Below, in pieces: positions 34,641-46,765 of a stretch of 64,000 bases of DNA (position 1 is the stretch's first letter; each line of letters starts with the position of its first letter). The position numbers and the translations under genes were made by a program. The notes under the pieces were generated by a model. It worked only from the letters and a program-made list of their open reading frames with translations, searched no databases and was not told the DNA's origin. Location: assembly GCA_013398615.1 (NCBI GenBank), contig VZSR01003803.1, positions 10,332,072 to 10,396,071 of the forward strand. The letters are read 5' to 3'. This stretch comes from Brachypodius melanocephalos. Its lineage: Eukaryota; Chordata; Aves; Passeriformes; Pycnonotidae.

Positions 34641-37600
34641 AGCTTCTGAGATTTAGCTTGTAGACAGCTAAAATAGATCAGATGACCCAAACCTTAAAAA
34701 AAAAAAAATTTCTCTGTGTTTACAGGGAGATCCTTGAGTGACTAGACTCAGAGCAGACATTTACTGAGGTGTCCCGCTGCGTGAGTCTTGATGGCACCTG
34801 GCTTAGTTTTAGAGCAGTGGCCATGATAAAGGGGAGGTGCTCTGTCCCAAATTCACCCAGGTGGATGTGGCTCTAGCACAGGTCTCTCTTACACTGAGCT
34901 GATGCCTTGAGGGCTGATTTATGGCTGTGCAGGAAGGCAATGCTGTGTACCATGGTGGCATTAGAACCTCAGTGGTACTCCTTGATCAGGTAGCTCAGGT
35001 GGCTGGCTGAAATTAAGTGGATAAATCTCAGTCCAACATGGTCAGTGTTTCTGTTTGGCTACTCCTGCTTCACGAGGAAAGCTGAGAAGCCATGGCTCTG
35101 ATGAGGAACAAGAAAAAAAAATTGAGCTATTCATATAAGCAACTCATGGTAAAACTGCAAAGCATCAGGAGAGAACTGACAAGGTCTGATGTTTTTGAAA
35201 TGAGGGATGAGTTTTAAACTACTTGAGGGGATGCCCAGAAGTAAGAATGTCAGTCTTTAGAGTATTCCTGTAATTTAAACAGTTATTCTTTTAGTACAAT
35301 TACATAGTGGGGTTTTTTTTTAATCATCTCCATTATTAATATGTACACTGTGTCTGCATCTGTTCCTTAAAAATATATCCTGTTCTTGGAATACCTTAAT
35401 AATCTGTTTACTCTCCTTTTCTCTTTTTTACTATCATTCATTTTGTGCTATCAACCCCTGCATGCTTTTCGTTTTGTTTTGGTTTGGTTTTTAAGAACGC
35501 TGAATCTATTTGTGTCTGTAAAAGTCTACTGATTTTTGTCTGGAGACCTAACAGATAAAGCTGGTCTCCAAGTGGAATTTCCACATATATTAAAATAATG
35601 ATGCTGTTGTGTCTAAATTTATTTTCCAAAGATTTGGGTTCCCTCCAAAATGCAAGCTTTAGATAAATTTGTAGATAAAGAGAGCTTATGGCAGTTAGCT
35701 GAAATTAAATTTTTCTCTAAGAAGTTTAGAATCAGCTAAGGAAATGTAGTTCCTAACAGAATGGTGGAATTGATTTCTATGATGTTAGCCTAGGAGATCA
35801 AGCTGACTGCACTTTGTAATTAATACATTGCGATAAATGCACTGCATGATATCACTTAATAGGAGGAACTTGTGCTAACCATCATTATCAATACTGCTTT
35901 TTCAATTTCAGATTGTGGTTAACTGATTTGACATTAAATTCCCCTTTACTTTTGTCCTGCACTGCAGAGATTAATTGTTTTGTGGCCAGAGATCAACTGA
36001 ATATTGATCCACAAGTCAAATCTGTCTAGCCACCTTTTACATGCTTTTTGCTTACTACATGGTGGAGTAAATTAAACTGATCTGCTACTGTAAGCTGCTG
36101 TTCAAATATAAATCTCTCCTTTTATCTTAAGCTCTCTATCACAGTTTTAACAGCGAATTCTTCTCACTCAGTTACTCCTGTCTGTTCAGATTCACCAGTC
36201 TTAGGATCCTTCATGCCAGACAGTATCTGCTTCAGTAGGGTTGGAATAATTTAGCAGCTTTGAAAATGCTACTGTCATTTATTCTAGGAGTCAGCTGTCT
36301 CAGAAGGACCCAGGAAAGGCCAAAGTAGTTTGCATTTATTGGCAAACTATTGCTTGTGTTAGTACTGACTTTTAATTTAACTGCAAAGATGAGAAACTAA
36401 ACATTATTCTTGAAACTTCAGTCAATAGAGATTGTTAAAGTTTTTTTTTTCCTTATTTAAAAAAGAATAAACCAAACGTTAATATTGGAATTCCAAATTA
36501 TTTTATAAAAATGGCTAATGCTCCAAAAGTCTGGAATATCCTCAAAATGCTTTGAAGACAAAGCTGGTTACTGTATGCACATATTTACCTAATTGAAATA
36601 GACTGTTTCATGAGCAGAGGACCAAGATGCATTAAAAAAATGACAGAAAAAAAGCTGTCCAACATTACCCACCTCAGGAAAAATAAAAGGGCTGTCTTTA
36701 AGCCAGAACAGTGACAATTCAAGAAAATTCAAACATGAATCCAGAAAGATCCAGTCTATGTGTCTTATGTTTTGCCAAGGAAGTTTGTGAAACCAGGCCT
36801 GCTCCTACTTAGAGAGGCACTTGTGAATAAACTTGTAAATAAACCCTTTTAACAATGACAAACGTCACCAGAAAGAATCAACATAATTCTGTGAGCTGTG
36901 CACCCGTATTCCTTTGCAACTACTGCAAGAAAGGCTTGGAAATAAAAATGGCTATTTTGTTGAGAACTCTGAACTCTTTGTACCTAAATTATGAGAAAGT
37001 CCAAATTCAGTCGCTAAATAAGCACCACGACCTGTCTAGAAAGGTGCAGGCAAAATGAAGACAGTTTCTGATGTAGAAATATATATAGTGTGCAGTGGAA
37101 GGAAACAAAACACCAGTGCTCGCCAGTTTTAGTAGAAATGTATCTGACTTGCCCTTCCAGAAAAATGAGTTGCAGTCCCACCTGCTCATATGTTCAAATC
37201 AGGGATATAAAAGGGGACTTGGTTCTTTAGAAGTGTATCAATTAAAGCTATCATAAAATTTAGAGATTTCTAAACTCTGAAGAATGAGGTGTATCTTACG
37301 AGCTTGACCTTTCATGATACATCAACATGACCTATAATATGGCAGATAACCCTCACTATTTATTCAGCTTTTGCTAAACACTGATTCTTTATATAAAAGT
37401 GTGATGGAGGGATATTGGTGTTGCTTATCAGTGCTCAGTCTTAGCAAGACTTTGCAGATGTTATACCAATTAATTTGTACTAGAATTGTAAAAATGGTTT
37501 TGCTACTGATTTTGACTGCAGACATTATTAATAAAGCCTTCTTTATAATATTCAGCAGCACAGATTAGAGATGAAAATTCTGGGTTTGTAATGGTTTCTG

Positions 37601-38050
37601 TGTTCCATAATTCTGCATTAAGTGTTTTGCATATATACTTTCAGCCAGGTCGGTCAAAATATTCCACCAGTACTGAAGTACTCTGGAGTTAATGTAAGAA
37701 AACAGCTAGTAAGCAAAAAATATTTGACCAATGTTTGAAATAGTAACATTTTGAAATTTGTTAATGGTTTTAGATATCTTGAACAATTATTATTTTGACA
37801 TTTTTTCTAGCAGTGCCTGTGCCTTTATGAGTAGGAACAATGAATAATTACTCTGCCTCATTTAAGTCACAAGCATCAGTAGCTGTCTCTCCTTTCAATC
37901 TGAGTCAAAGTTTTCTTGCAGGTAGAAGAGAAAGAGTTTATTCCCCTGCAAAAATAAGAAAACTTTTTAAACTCTCTAGTGCACATCTGTAATGGACAAA
38001 AGTTCTAAATTTTTCAATATTGTCAAGTCTTGTGATTTTTGTAAATTATT

Positions 38051-38065
38051 GGGGGGGAGGGTGGG
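38051..38065 (+). other. G-quadruplex motif
   Basis: The run GGGGGGGAGGGTGGG can be read as four G3 tracts with loops of one base each, the most stable quadruplex geometry. It is isolated in AT-rich DNA (TTATT before, TTTAA after), with no promoter or repeat array around it. Confidence 0.85.
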
Positions 38066-38642
38066 TTTAATCAGCATAAGATTTAATATTCTCTTCGGAT
38101 TTTGAGGTCTGTGACTTTGGGACTTATACAAAAATCCTGGCTTGTACCAAAGGATTTTTTTTTCCTGGGTGCTAAAATGTGATCCCTAGCAGCTCCATGT
38201 TGCTCAAAAAGAAATGAAAAGCACTCTTTTCACTTTTATTTCATGCTCTTCGGTCACAAGAGAGGAAGAACAGAAAGCAAAGCCCAGCTTGATCATTTAA
38301 GAACAAATGCTAACTTTCAACATGTGCAGTCAGAAAACAACTTTCACTCACTCTGACTTCTCTGTGGCATCTCTCTGGTGGACAAAACAGGTATCTTCCA
38401 GAGGAGGTAAAAATAACACCATAGGAAGAGTCTAGTCTTGAGGTCAGAGATTCTCACCTGCAACAGGGAAGCTCACCATGGAAGGACGTGGGGAATGTGA
38501 AACCATTGAATGCCAGAAAGGCCATCTCACACTTCCTGAAGGATGAGTAAAGAGGGCACTGACCAGAGCAGACAGATCTATGCTGACTGGTAGTGATGCT
38601 CTAAGTTTTAGCTTTCATGTTTTTCAGATTCTGTGCTGCCTA

Positions 38643-38742
38643 NNNNNNNNNNNNNNNNNNNNNNNNNNNNNNNNNNNNNNNNNNNNNNNNNNNNNNNNNN
38701 NNNNNNNNNNNNNNNNNNNNNNNNNNNNNNNNNNNNNNNNNN
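38643..38742. other. Assembly gap, 100 N
   Basis: Exactly 100 N, a placeholder gap. The flanks (CTGCCTA and GCCTTCCC) show no simple repeat that would explain it. Confidence 0.99.
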
Positions 38743-41342
38743 GCCTTCCCAAGGCATCATTAGCAGCAGTACTTTAGGATAGTGTCTTTTCTAAAAAGTC
38801 AGTTTACACATGTGAGATGGTTGCTGTAGTGATGTAGTTCTGTTTTCCTACAAAACTGTAGGCAGCAGAAAGGGGCACTATGTCATCTCGGTGACATTTT
38901 TATAATCATTAACATTTCAATTTGAAATTCTCAGTAGCTGAAGAGAGGCTCAGTTGCTGAAATAAAAGTGTCCACAACACTGATTAGAAGCTGAAAGGAT
39001 TAGCTTGATGTCTCTGATGTTAATGCTTGCTGAAATGAAAAGGAAAAAAATGTTCAAAGGCCCAGACGTAATGTACCTGACTTCCTCAGACCTATCAAAG
39101 GGTTGGCATCAATAACCAAGTAATGGCTGCTTTATAGTTTGAATTTTCTGACCCAATGTTTTCAAAAGGCTAATAAAAAGCCACGCTGCTGAGACAAAAT
39201 TTTAAGTTGGAATGACTATAAAAATAAAATAGTACTGATAGAGCAATTTGTCTGAGAGTGGAAGTTAAACCTGTAACTGTGCCAGTCTTGAAGAGCAAGC
39301 TGGAAAAAAATAAGTTGGGTGTGCAACTTATTTTAATAAGTTATGCAACTTATTTTAATAAGTTTCATGTGCAAAAATACGTGTGCACAGCTAAGCAGGC
39401 AAGGTTTGCATAGGAATTAAATTTTTAAAAATGCTTCTGTTAAATCTCTGCTTCTCATGGAAGATGCCCCTTTTTGCTCTACAAGAGGGTCTTAAACATC
39501 AAAGTCCAGGTTGTTGAAAACAAGCGTTTTAAAGATGTTGACTGCAATGTCCTTTTGAGTCCAATGTCAGACTTCACATAGGCTACATTTTAGGCTTTAG
39601 TCATGAATATAATTGTTCAATTACTTCATTTTATGTATGAATCAGCCTTCATGGAACTGGAAGTAGAATTCAGAAAATTTAAACTCTGTTTAAAAAGAGG
39701 AGAGTTTGAACTTATAAGAATGTGATAACTCACTTGAGCCATAGAATCATTGTTAAAATTAACTTCATTTTTGTACCTGTTTTAAGTTTCTGTAGTATTG
39801 AAATTAACTCTTAGAGAACGGAAACAAATTGTATTGGTTATTCTGCAGCTTAAATAATTTGCATTTTCCCACTTTAATTTTTGAACAATACAAGTCTATA
39901 TGCATACAAGGATAAAGGTCATCTGGTAGAAAAGGGTTTTTCTCTCTCAGTTGTAATAAACACTTTTGTTCTCTTTCTGTCTGAAGCTTGAAAAATCTTC
40001 CATCTAGAAAACAGAGTGTAGGAAAATAGTTGGTTAAATTATGCACAGTTTTGGGAAAACAAACTTCTGCAGCTCATGTGTCAGATAAAGCTATTAGGAA
40101 CCTCTGGAGATTGCACCTACCTTCCAGGCTATAAAACATCACAGTGGGACTCCTTTGGATCTCCCTCGACACAGAGAAGATGTACCAAAATTTGAATTAT
40201 CTGAAATCACATTTTCAGCTATAACAATGTGGGTTTTGAAGACTGTGGTGTCTCTGAGTTATTATCTCCCATTCTACACTCAGGAGCCAGGGCACATGCT
40301 GCCAGCTGTATGTTCTTTTTTCCTTCTCTATTTGGGGTTACATCCAAAAGATTTATTTTCCATTCATAAATGTAGTCCATGGAGTACTCAAGTGCACTTC
40401 TTCATACAGGACAAATAATGTCAGGTAACGAGAAGAGAAATCCTTTAACCCTTCTTTCACAAAGCAGATTATTTTCCCTCTTGTTGAATAATTTTTTGTA
40501 TGTATAAACCAAATTTATCTAATTGTGTACTGTGGTGTTTATTATGGTGGAACTGAGAAGCAATATCTGCTTTTGCAAGGCCAGAAGTTGTGGTGCAACC
40601 AAGTTTCTTCTCCTAGTCCATTTTCCACACCATCTTTCTAGATGGCTTCTCTCAAATACTGTCAAGAGCTACATTGTTCATTTTCTTAGCATGTCTAGCT
40701 TTTAAATTTCCATTGTGTTAGTTGGCTGCTTTGTCCATTTTTTTTCCTAGCTTGTAATCTCAGTGTATAGAGGAAATTTCATTTAGATTTATACACTTCT
40801 ACAAGACTGAGGCTTTGCAGGCCAGTTTTTTGTGACACTATAGGAGAAATACCCTCCCCACCACACCCAGTTATAACGAAAGATTATGGAACACAAATGT
40901 TCTTTCTTAAAGTTGTGCCATGTGGGATTTAGTCATAGTTAGTAAGTATTATGTATATTCCACTGTCTTTTATGTGCCTTTTGTCATCTCTATTAAGTAG
41001 ACAAGGTCCCTTGTTAACTGGTAGCCAAGGTCAACCTGTATTGAATGGCAACATAAACTTGAATGTCAAATAGGCTGGAAACATTGGAAAATATCCTTTG
41101 AGAATGATAAGATCTGTTACAATAGGCTAAATTTCTGGTTTGATTTTATTTCAGTGAAGTTATATCTCATCAGTGGCACAGCACATAAAATGAAAACTGC
41201 TAATTGTTGACATATTTAGAAATATTTAGAAATAATTTAGCCCAAACACCCATTGTTTAGCCTAAAACTCTGTTCATCCTCTAATATACATCGGTACTCA
41301 AAAAAAAAAAAAAATCTATAAATCAAAATATTTTGTGAACTT
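38743..41342. other. Unannotated AT-rich sequence, 2.6 kb
   Basis: No gene or transposon recognised. It contains the palindromic cluster at 39305-39364 and an A-rich run just before the CR1 tail (around 41300). Confidence 0.6.
39305..39364. repeat. Alternating palindromic cluster
   Basis: Five half-sites alternate in orientation: AATAAGTT, AACTTATT, AATAAGTT, AACTTATT, AATAAGTT. The spacers are GGGTGTGC, TT, ATGC and TT. Any adjacent pair can form a hairpin, and the unit GCAACTTATTTTAATAAGTT is tandemly duplicated with a 22-base period. Confidence 0.9.
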
Positions 41343-41489
41343 TCCATCCCTAGCAGTGTTCAAGGCTGGATGAGGCTCTGAGTAACCTTGTCACGTGGAA
41401 GGTTCCCTGGCCATGGCAAGTGGGTTAGAACAAGATGAAATTTAGGGTCCCTTCCAAGCCAAACCATTCTATTATACTGTGATTCTATG
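41343..41489 (+). mobile_element. CR1 LINE 3' tail, very short
   Basis: 'ccctagcagtgttcaaggct', 'ggatgaggctctgagtaacc', 'ggttccctggccatggcaag', 'agggtcccttccaagccaaa' and the terminal GTGATTCTATG are the last ~150 bases of an avian CR1. Truncation is extreme, and only the end that primes reverse transcription remains. Confidence 0.94.
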
Positions 41490-41575
41490 CCTGCAACAAA
41501 CTGAAATGCTACCTCTTTTTTTCTCTGGTATTTTATATGGTGGCTTCTTATATCTTCTTTCTTTTTTTTTTCTTT

Positions 41576-41605
41576 CTGCTTTATTTATTTATTTATTATT
41601 TTTAT
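41576..41605. repeat. (TTTA)n microsatellite, imperfect
   Basis: Several TTTA units interrupted by TTATTTTTA, preceded by a T-rich stretch. Confidence 0.85.
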
Positions 41606-42304
41606 TTTTGCTGTGGGAACTAGCAATTCTTTCAGATTTCTGCTGTCAAAAATCCCATTCTGATCTTGTTCTTAAATTCAGTAATGGGTCTACTTCCTTT
41701 TCTTCCAGATGGAAAACCAAAGCTGTTGTTATATAAGCTACAACTTCTCTTAACATTTGTTGCTTTCTGATAACCCTGATAATCTCTGGGTCTCTAAAGT
41801 GCATTTGTCTTTTTAGAACACCTGTTTTTAGGAGCCGGAACACAGAAGTACAAGTGTTGGCCATGATCCTTCCAGCTGTATGCCAGAATATCTTGCTTGA
41901 CTAGCCCTAAGACAGAAGGAGTAAAAATATTCAGTGAGGCATTTTCAAGTTATTCACTATGAGTCTGGAAACTTTTTATGCCTCCTGTGAAAACATGTGG
42001 GATTGCTTGATTTTGTTCTATCCAGAGGAGCCGCTACAGTTAGCTGTGGGATAACAGATATAACCATTTACTCTCTTCTAGTGTGAATGTGTGATATCCT
42101 ATATACCATTACGGAGTGAAAAATACCTGGTGAATTAGTAGGAATCTGGCTGTGAATTGACAATGTGTGAGCAGAATGAACCAAAACCTTTCCCATAAAT
42201 TATCTGTTGACAATTAGTCTTTATGCCTACATGATGGCTGCTTCTAGATACTCTTGAGTGAAAATATTATCATGAATAGAGTGATCCAAGTAGTATTTTG
42301 AGCA

Positions 42305-42390
42305 CAGGAAACTAAGAGATCTTGGCTTCATGCAGATTTGTATCCCATGACTGATTTTGGTGTGTCTCTCTGTGAGATCCGAGTGAAGCT
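42305..42390 (+). mobile_element. Possible MIR-like SINE relic
   Basis: 'aagagatcttggcttcatgc', 'tatcccatgactgattttgg' and 'tgtgtctctctgtgagatcc' run in the order of a MIR body (TGGGTTCGAATCC, CACTTACT, TGTGTGACC). The match is weak, with no intact B box, so this is a tentative call. Confidence 0.25.
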
Positions 42391-43577
42391 TTCTCATGGT
42401 TAGTACGTTGGGGAAAGGAGAGGAAAAAGGAGGAACTTCAAGGCCTGTGGCCTGGCTTCAAGGACACAATTGAAGCAAAGCTGAAGGAGAGTGAACAGGG
42501 AAAGGTGGATGCTGAAAGATGAGATACGTGGCAGTGTTTAGTTGACTAAACAGAGAATAGCTAAACCAGCAAAGAGGGAGTCCCGAAGGGGCTTGTATCC
42601 AGTAAACCACCTTTCTCCTTGATCTCCATGCCACTACAGCCAGGAACACGAGTGTAAAAAGTGTGTGAAAAGCACATTCCATGGGAGAACAAGCCACTGC
42701 CTGCTTTTTGCAGCAGATCTTTTCAATTAGAGCATTCTCTGACAATATGTATGTAGGTTTTATTCCTGAATCTCCTGGATGGAATTTAACATCATACTTC
42801 ACAGCAGAGGGTCAAACAAGCATTTTGCTGAGGTGGAGAGTTCCAGCTAACGTTGGAACCAGATACCTCCATCATTCAGCTGAAAAGCTGTCTCTTGCAC
42901 TCTAAGCAAAGAATCTGTCAGCTTGCTTGCTGTCAGCTGTTGCCTGTCTTCACTAACACAACTTCAGCCTTCAGAAAGCTTCATTTCCTGATAAGCCATA
43001 AACAGATAAACTGTACGTAGAAGGCATGGGAAAAGTTGTCAAGTTCTTTTGCACATAAGCCCTTCATGCCTGCACTTTGCACAACTGAGTGATTCCTTAG
43101 ATTTCATGCAAGTTTTCTGCAAAATAATTTATCTAGTGAGTGAGACTGAAGGAGGGGAAAAGTGACTATTCTTAGTTTTTTTGAAGAACAAAAGACATAT
43201 CAAGCAATTTCTCATCTATAAAACTGAAAAGTTTCAAAAAAAAATTTTTAAGAAGCTAAAGATAATAGAAAGTGAACTAAAATTATTAAATTAGATTAAA
43301 TAATATATCTTTTAAGGACAAAATCACTGATGAAAAATTAGATGTTTTATGTGTCCTGCCTCTGTGTTTACCCGTTCCCTTTGCTTATGCTATTTCTCCT
43401 TGGAGCTTTAGGCAATTTAATTTTTCTTACTTACTTAAGTCTAATGGGATACAGTGAGTTTTTGGGGCAATGTGATTCCACCTCAGGGAACATCTGTGAC
43501 TAGAAGAACTTGCAACCAGTTGAACCCACCAGCCCTTAAAGTTAAGGCCTATGTAGGCAGTTATGAGTCTGTAATTA

Positions 43578-43695
43578 TGTCACTCAGGAAGACTAAACAT
43601 TAAGAGAGATTGTCCAGAACCACAGAATCAAGAGCAGTGAGGAGCAAACCCAAAGTTTCCTAGCTCTAAGTGCTGTTTACTAATTGTATTGCAAG
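43578..43695 (-). mobile_element. MIR-like ancient SINE relic
   Basis: On the plus strand, 'agagagattgtccagaacca', 'cagaatcaagagcagtgagg', 'agcaaacccaaagtttccta' and 'gctctaagtgctgtttacta' follow the reverse complement of MIR in order: GAGAGGTTAAGTGACTTG, CCAAGGTCACACAGC, AGAACCCAGG, then AGTGCTCTAACCACTA. The collinear match runs over about 110 bases and is the best of the MIR-like cases here. B-box bases are degraded. The call rests on recall of the family consensus. Confidence 0.62.
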
Positions 43696-45296
43696 TCGAT
43701 ATTCAGTATGCGGCATATCAGGTTTAATTAACCTGGTTGGTGTTTATAGTTAACATAAAGTATTATTGGCAGAACTCAGTGCAGGACTGCACAAGCACTG
43801 AATACTACACGAATGTTTTGCAGGTGAAACCACAATGCCACCTGTAACAATACATGCTATGTTGTAGACATCAAGCAAATACAGTCTACATATTCAATGT
43901 GTTACCTACCTAGTTAGTCAAGAAAATTACATCTGATTATTGGCATGGCCATATAAATACATGAAAAATTCTGCCTCTGTGCATACAAATAACATCAGTG
44001 TTAAAAACATTAATATAATATTCGCTTTAGCATCTCATTTTTCAAAATCACGTCTCCTTGAAAAAACAGTATTTGAAAGACCACGTCTTCATAACACTTC
44101 CATGAAGCCTGAATTATTTATTCTGTCAAACCTATAGAACTAGTGTGGTATGTCTGTGACTTGGAATCATAAGAAGACTATCTAAGGAACATAATTTTGC
44201 TAGTCCAGTCTAATTTTTGAGTTATTAGTGTCTATTGTAATGGGTCTTGCTGAGAACAGTGGTCTACTGAAACTATCAACTCATTTTTATGAGGTTTTGT
44301 ATCCCAGAGTAGTGGTCATAACAATGATATTTCTATCTTAACTGAGTTTGCACTGTCATTGAAAAAAAAAGTTATTATTCACACAGCTATAAATTACTGG
44401 GAAAGATATGATGTTTCAAACTCCACTCTCTATGATAAATTGAGCCTGAAAAATCCCAGGATTCCATTTTATGAAAAGGCTTACAGGGACTCACAGAGAC
44501 AACTGAATAAATGAAAGACTTAATGGTGAGGATGAGGATGGATTGACAGGGCAATAAAAGAATACTGCACTGCTTATCATATGATCTTGCAGCTCCCAGC
44601 ATTATTTCAGAAATTTGGTAGAGTATTCACTTAAGGGAGTTCAGATATCTTTAACGCATTATAATACAGTTTATATTGTTTCCATGTGGCTGTTATGAAT
44701 TTGCATTTCAGAGTTACTGCTGTCATCTTTAGACTTCATCTTGCAAAGAATGGAACGAAAAAGCTGCTGGTACTGCACCCAGGCCTGTTCTCAAACATGG
44801 TGGTAAAAGACGTATAAAGCCTCAGAAGTGCATCTGCTCTACGAGGCTGTTTCATGGCATATCAAATTGACATTGTGCATTGAGTTATTGGTGTCTCTTG
44901 TATTTTTAAAGCCTTATACATTCTTAATGTGGGCTTCATTCCTTGAGTAAATCTATGCCTAGGTAATTGTGTGATTTCTGCAAATATGATCATGAGCCAC
45001 TCTGATTCATGGCCTTTCTGAAGAAATGGGAACTAGACTTGCAGCAATGTCACGGACAGGAGGAACACAAATGGATATTGTCAGGTTATCAGTTTCTCCT
45101 GAATATCTTTTACAATCTGAATGAGCACTCAGCAAGCTGAAAGATGAATTGCCAGTGTGACAATCTTTTCTGGAAAAAAAAAGTCAGCCCCAACATGTAC
45201 ACTGCTACTTAATAGAACCTTGCACAGTGAGATTTTTCAATTCTTATTGACAGCAATTCCATGGCACCTTGTAACAGCACAAGCTAACTGGAGGCA

Positions 45297-45322
45297 ATAA
45301 ATAAATAAATAAAATAAAATTT
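45297..45322. repeat. (AATA)n microsatellite
   Basis: Four AAAT-type units followed by two AAAAT units. Confidence 0.9.
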
Positions 45323-46109
45323 GATTTTTGCTCTGAAATCCATCAGAAGCCAAGTTAATCGAGATTAAGGGATTATTTCTACTCTATATTACATTCATTC
45401 TTCATATTGAAGTACTTTTCCTTTGTGCATACGCATGGGTAATGCAATCTTCAAGGGTTGCATAGTTGCTTTAATATTCACCTGTATATGAGTGTTGACT
45501 AAAGGAGGGGCATACAAAGAAAGACAAAGTTTAAAAGAAATTTTTCATTATGGAAACAAAGCAATGGCAGGCAATTCTTTGTGGATTATTAGTAGTTGGG
45601 TGATGAAATATGATATTTATCAATATGTAAAGTAAGATTGGAATGGCAAGTGTGAGGTTTGCAGTACTGAAGCAGTACCATGAAGTGCTTAGAAGGGCTC
45701 TTCATTTCTCAAGTGCTGAAGGTTAGCAGGAAGACTTCCATGAAATCACTTGGGAAAAGTCACAGTACTTTGCGGGGGAAACTGGAACTGTGGCGTTGAT
45801 GCCAGGGTTTCACACTGATTCAGAACAGTTGTACCTCTTTTCCTTGTATTCCTTTGAGTCCATAACACCATCCACCAAGGATGCCAGAGGAGGTTTGCAG
45901 AGAGAGACATTTGTAGAGGTAGAACAAGGCCTTAATGTTGTAGTTAAATTCATTTGTTTTGTTTGATGTGACTGATAGATGTAACCTTCTGTTGTCCTGT
46001 AAAAGCTACATGAAACTTTTTAGTCTCCTTCTGTAATTATTACAAACAGGGAAGGACATTCAGGGAAAATTTATTCAATTTTCTCAGATATCTTCTGTTC
46101 ACTTTGGAT

Positions 46110-46350
46110 CGTAGAATCATAGAATGGTTTGGATTGGAAGGGACCTTAAAGATCACCTGGTTCTAATGCCCCTGCTATGGGCAGGGACACCTTCTACTAG
46201 ATCAGTTTTCTCAAAGTCCCATCCAACCTGGCCTGGAATACTTTCAGGAACTGGGTAACCACAGTTTTTCTGGGCAACCTGTTCCAGTGTCACATCACCC
46301 TCACAGGAAAGAACTCATGTCTCTAGAGTAATCCTGAAAGCAAATTCTCC
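46110..46350 (-). mobile_element. CR1 LINE 3' tail, relatively young
   Basis: The plus-strand order is 'cgtagaatcatagaatggtt', 'tggaagggaccttaaagatc', 'gggcagggacaccttctact', 'catccaacctggcctggaat' and 'gggcaacctgttccagtgtc'. This is the reverse complement of the avian CR1 terminus and it includes a full terminal octamer pair. Divergence is the lowest of the copies in this window. The left-hand boundary is the true element end. The right edge fades at about 46350. Confidence 0.96.
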
Positions 46351-46671
46351 TCTGCTGCTTCAGAACTACAGAATAACTATTTTTCTATAATTTGTCTAAG
46401 GCATGACCCGAAGTGTTTTCTCAAGTGCCTCCAACTTGGGCACTGCATTGCAAGATGATATAGAGGATCTATAAAACAATGCTAACCTTCTTTTGCAGTC
46501 AGTGGTTAACACTGGAGGTTTTCAGAGGAGCCCCATGTGTGTTTTGGGGCTTTCTTCAGGTAAATAAAAGGAAGTTCTGGCACTACAGTGGTGTCTGGAA
46601 TCTTGTTCTGGAGTATATGTGACCACCAATGGCTGTCCATAACGCATCCCTGTCCATTTCCTGTCTTTTAG

Positions 46672-46765
46672 TGAATACCTCAGTTAAACCTAGATTAAGT
46701 GTGGAGATCAGACTCCAAGTCCAGTCCTGACTGGTGCCACAGGGGATGGGGTAAAGGCTGCACAG
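46672..46765 (+). other. Candidate non-coding exon (splice signals only)
   Basis: A strong acceptor (pyrimidine-rich CCCTGTCCATTTCCTGTCTTTTAG) is split here as its last bases CTGTCTTTTAG ending at 46671. A perfect donor CAG|GTAAG follows at 46765/46766, which defines a 94-base exon. All three frames carry a stop between the sites, so it cannot be an internal coding exon. It could belong to a long non-coding RNA or an untranslated exon. Chance pairing of good splice signals is common, so confidence is low. Confidence 0.2.

Larger units (their letters stand above)
31286..38642. other. Unannotated AT-rich sequence, 7.4 kb
   Basis: No gene accepted. A slightly GC-richer patch lies at 34760-35100 without a recognised family. 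The segment 35780-36160 is dense in homeodomain-type TAAT motifs and is raised as a possible conserved element. The G-quadruplex motif near 38051 and the 20-base repeat at 34621 are listed separately. Confidence 0.6.
41490..46109. other. Unannotated AT-rich sequence, 4.6 kb
   Basis: No gene accepted. It holds simple (TTTA)n at 41576-41605, (AATA)n at 45297-45322 and MIR-like relics, listed separately. Confidence 0.6.

Noticed and set aside
43203..43235. MIR-like phrase TTTCTCATCTATAAAACTG
   Set aside because: Resembles the MIR segment TTCCTCATCTGTAAAATGG, but no other part of the element is present nearby.
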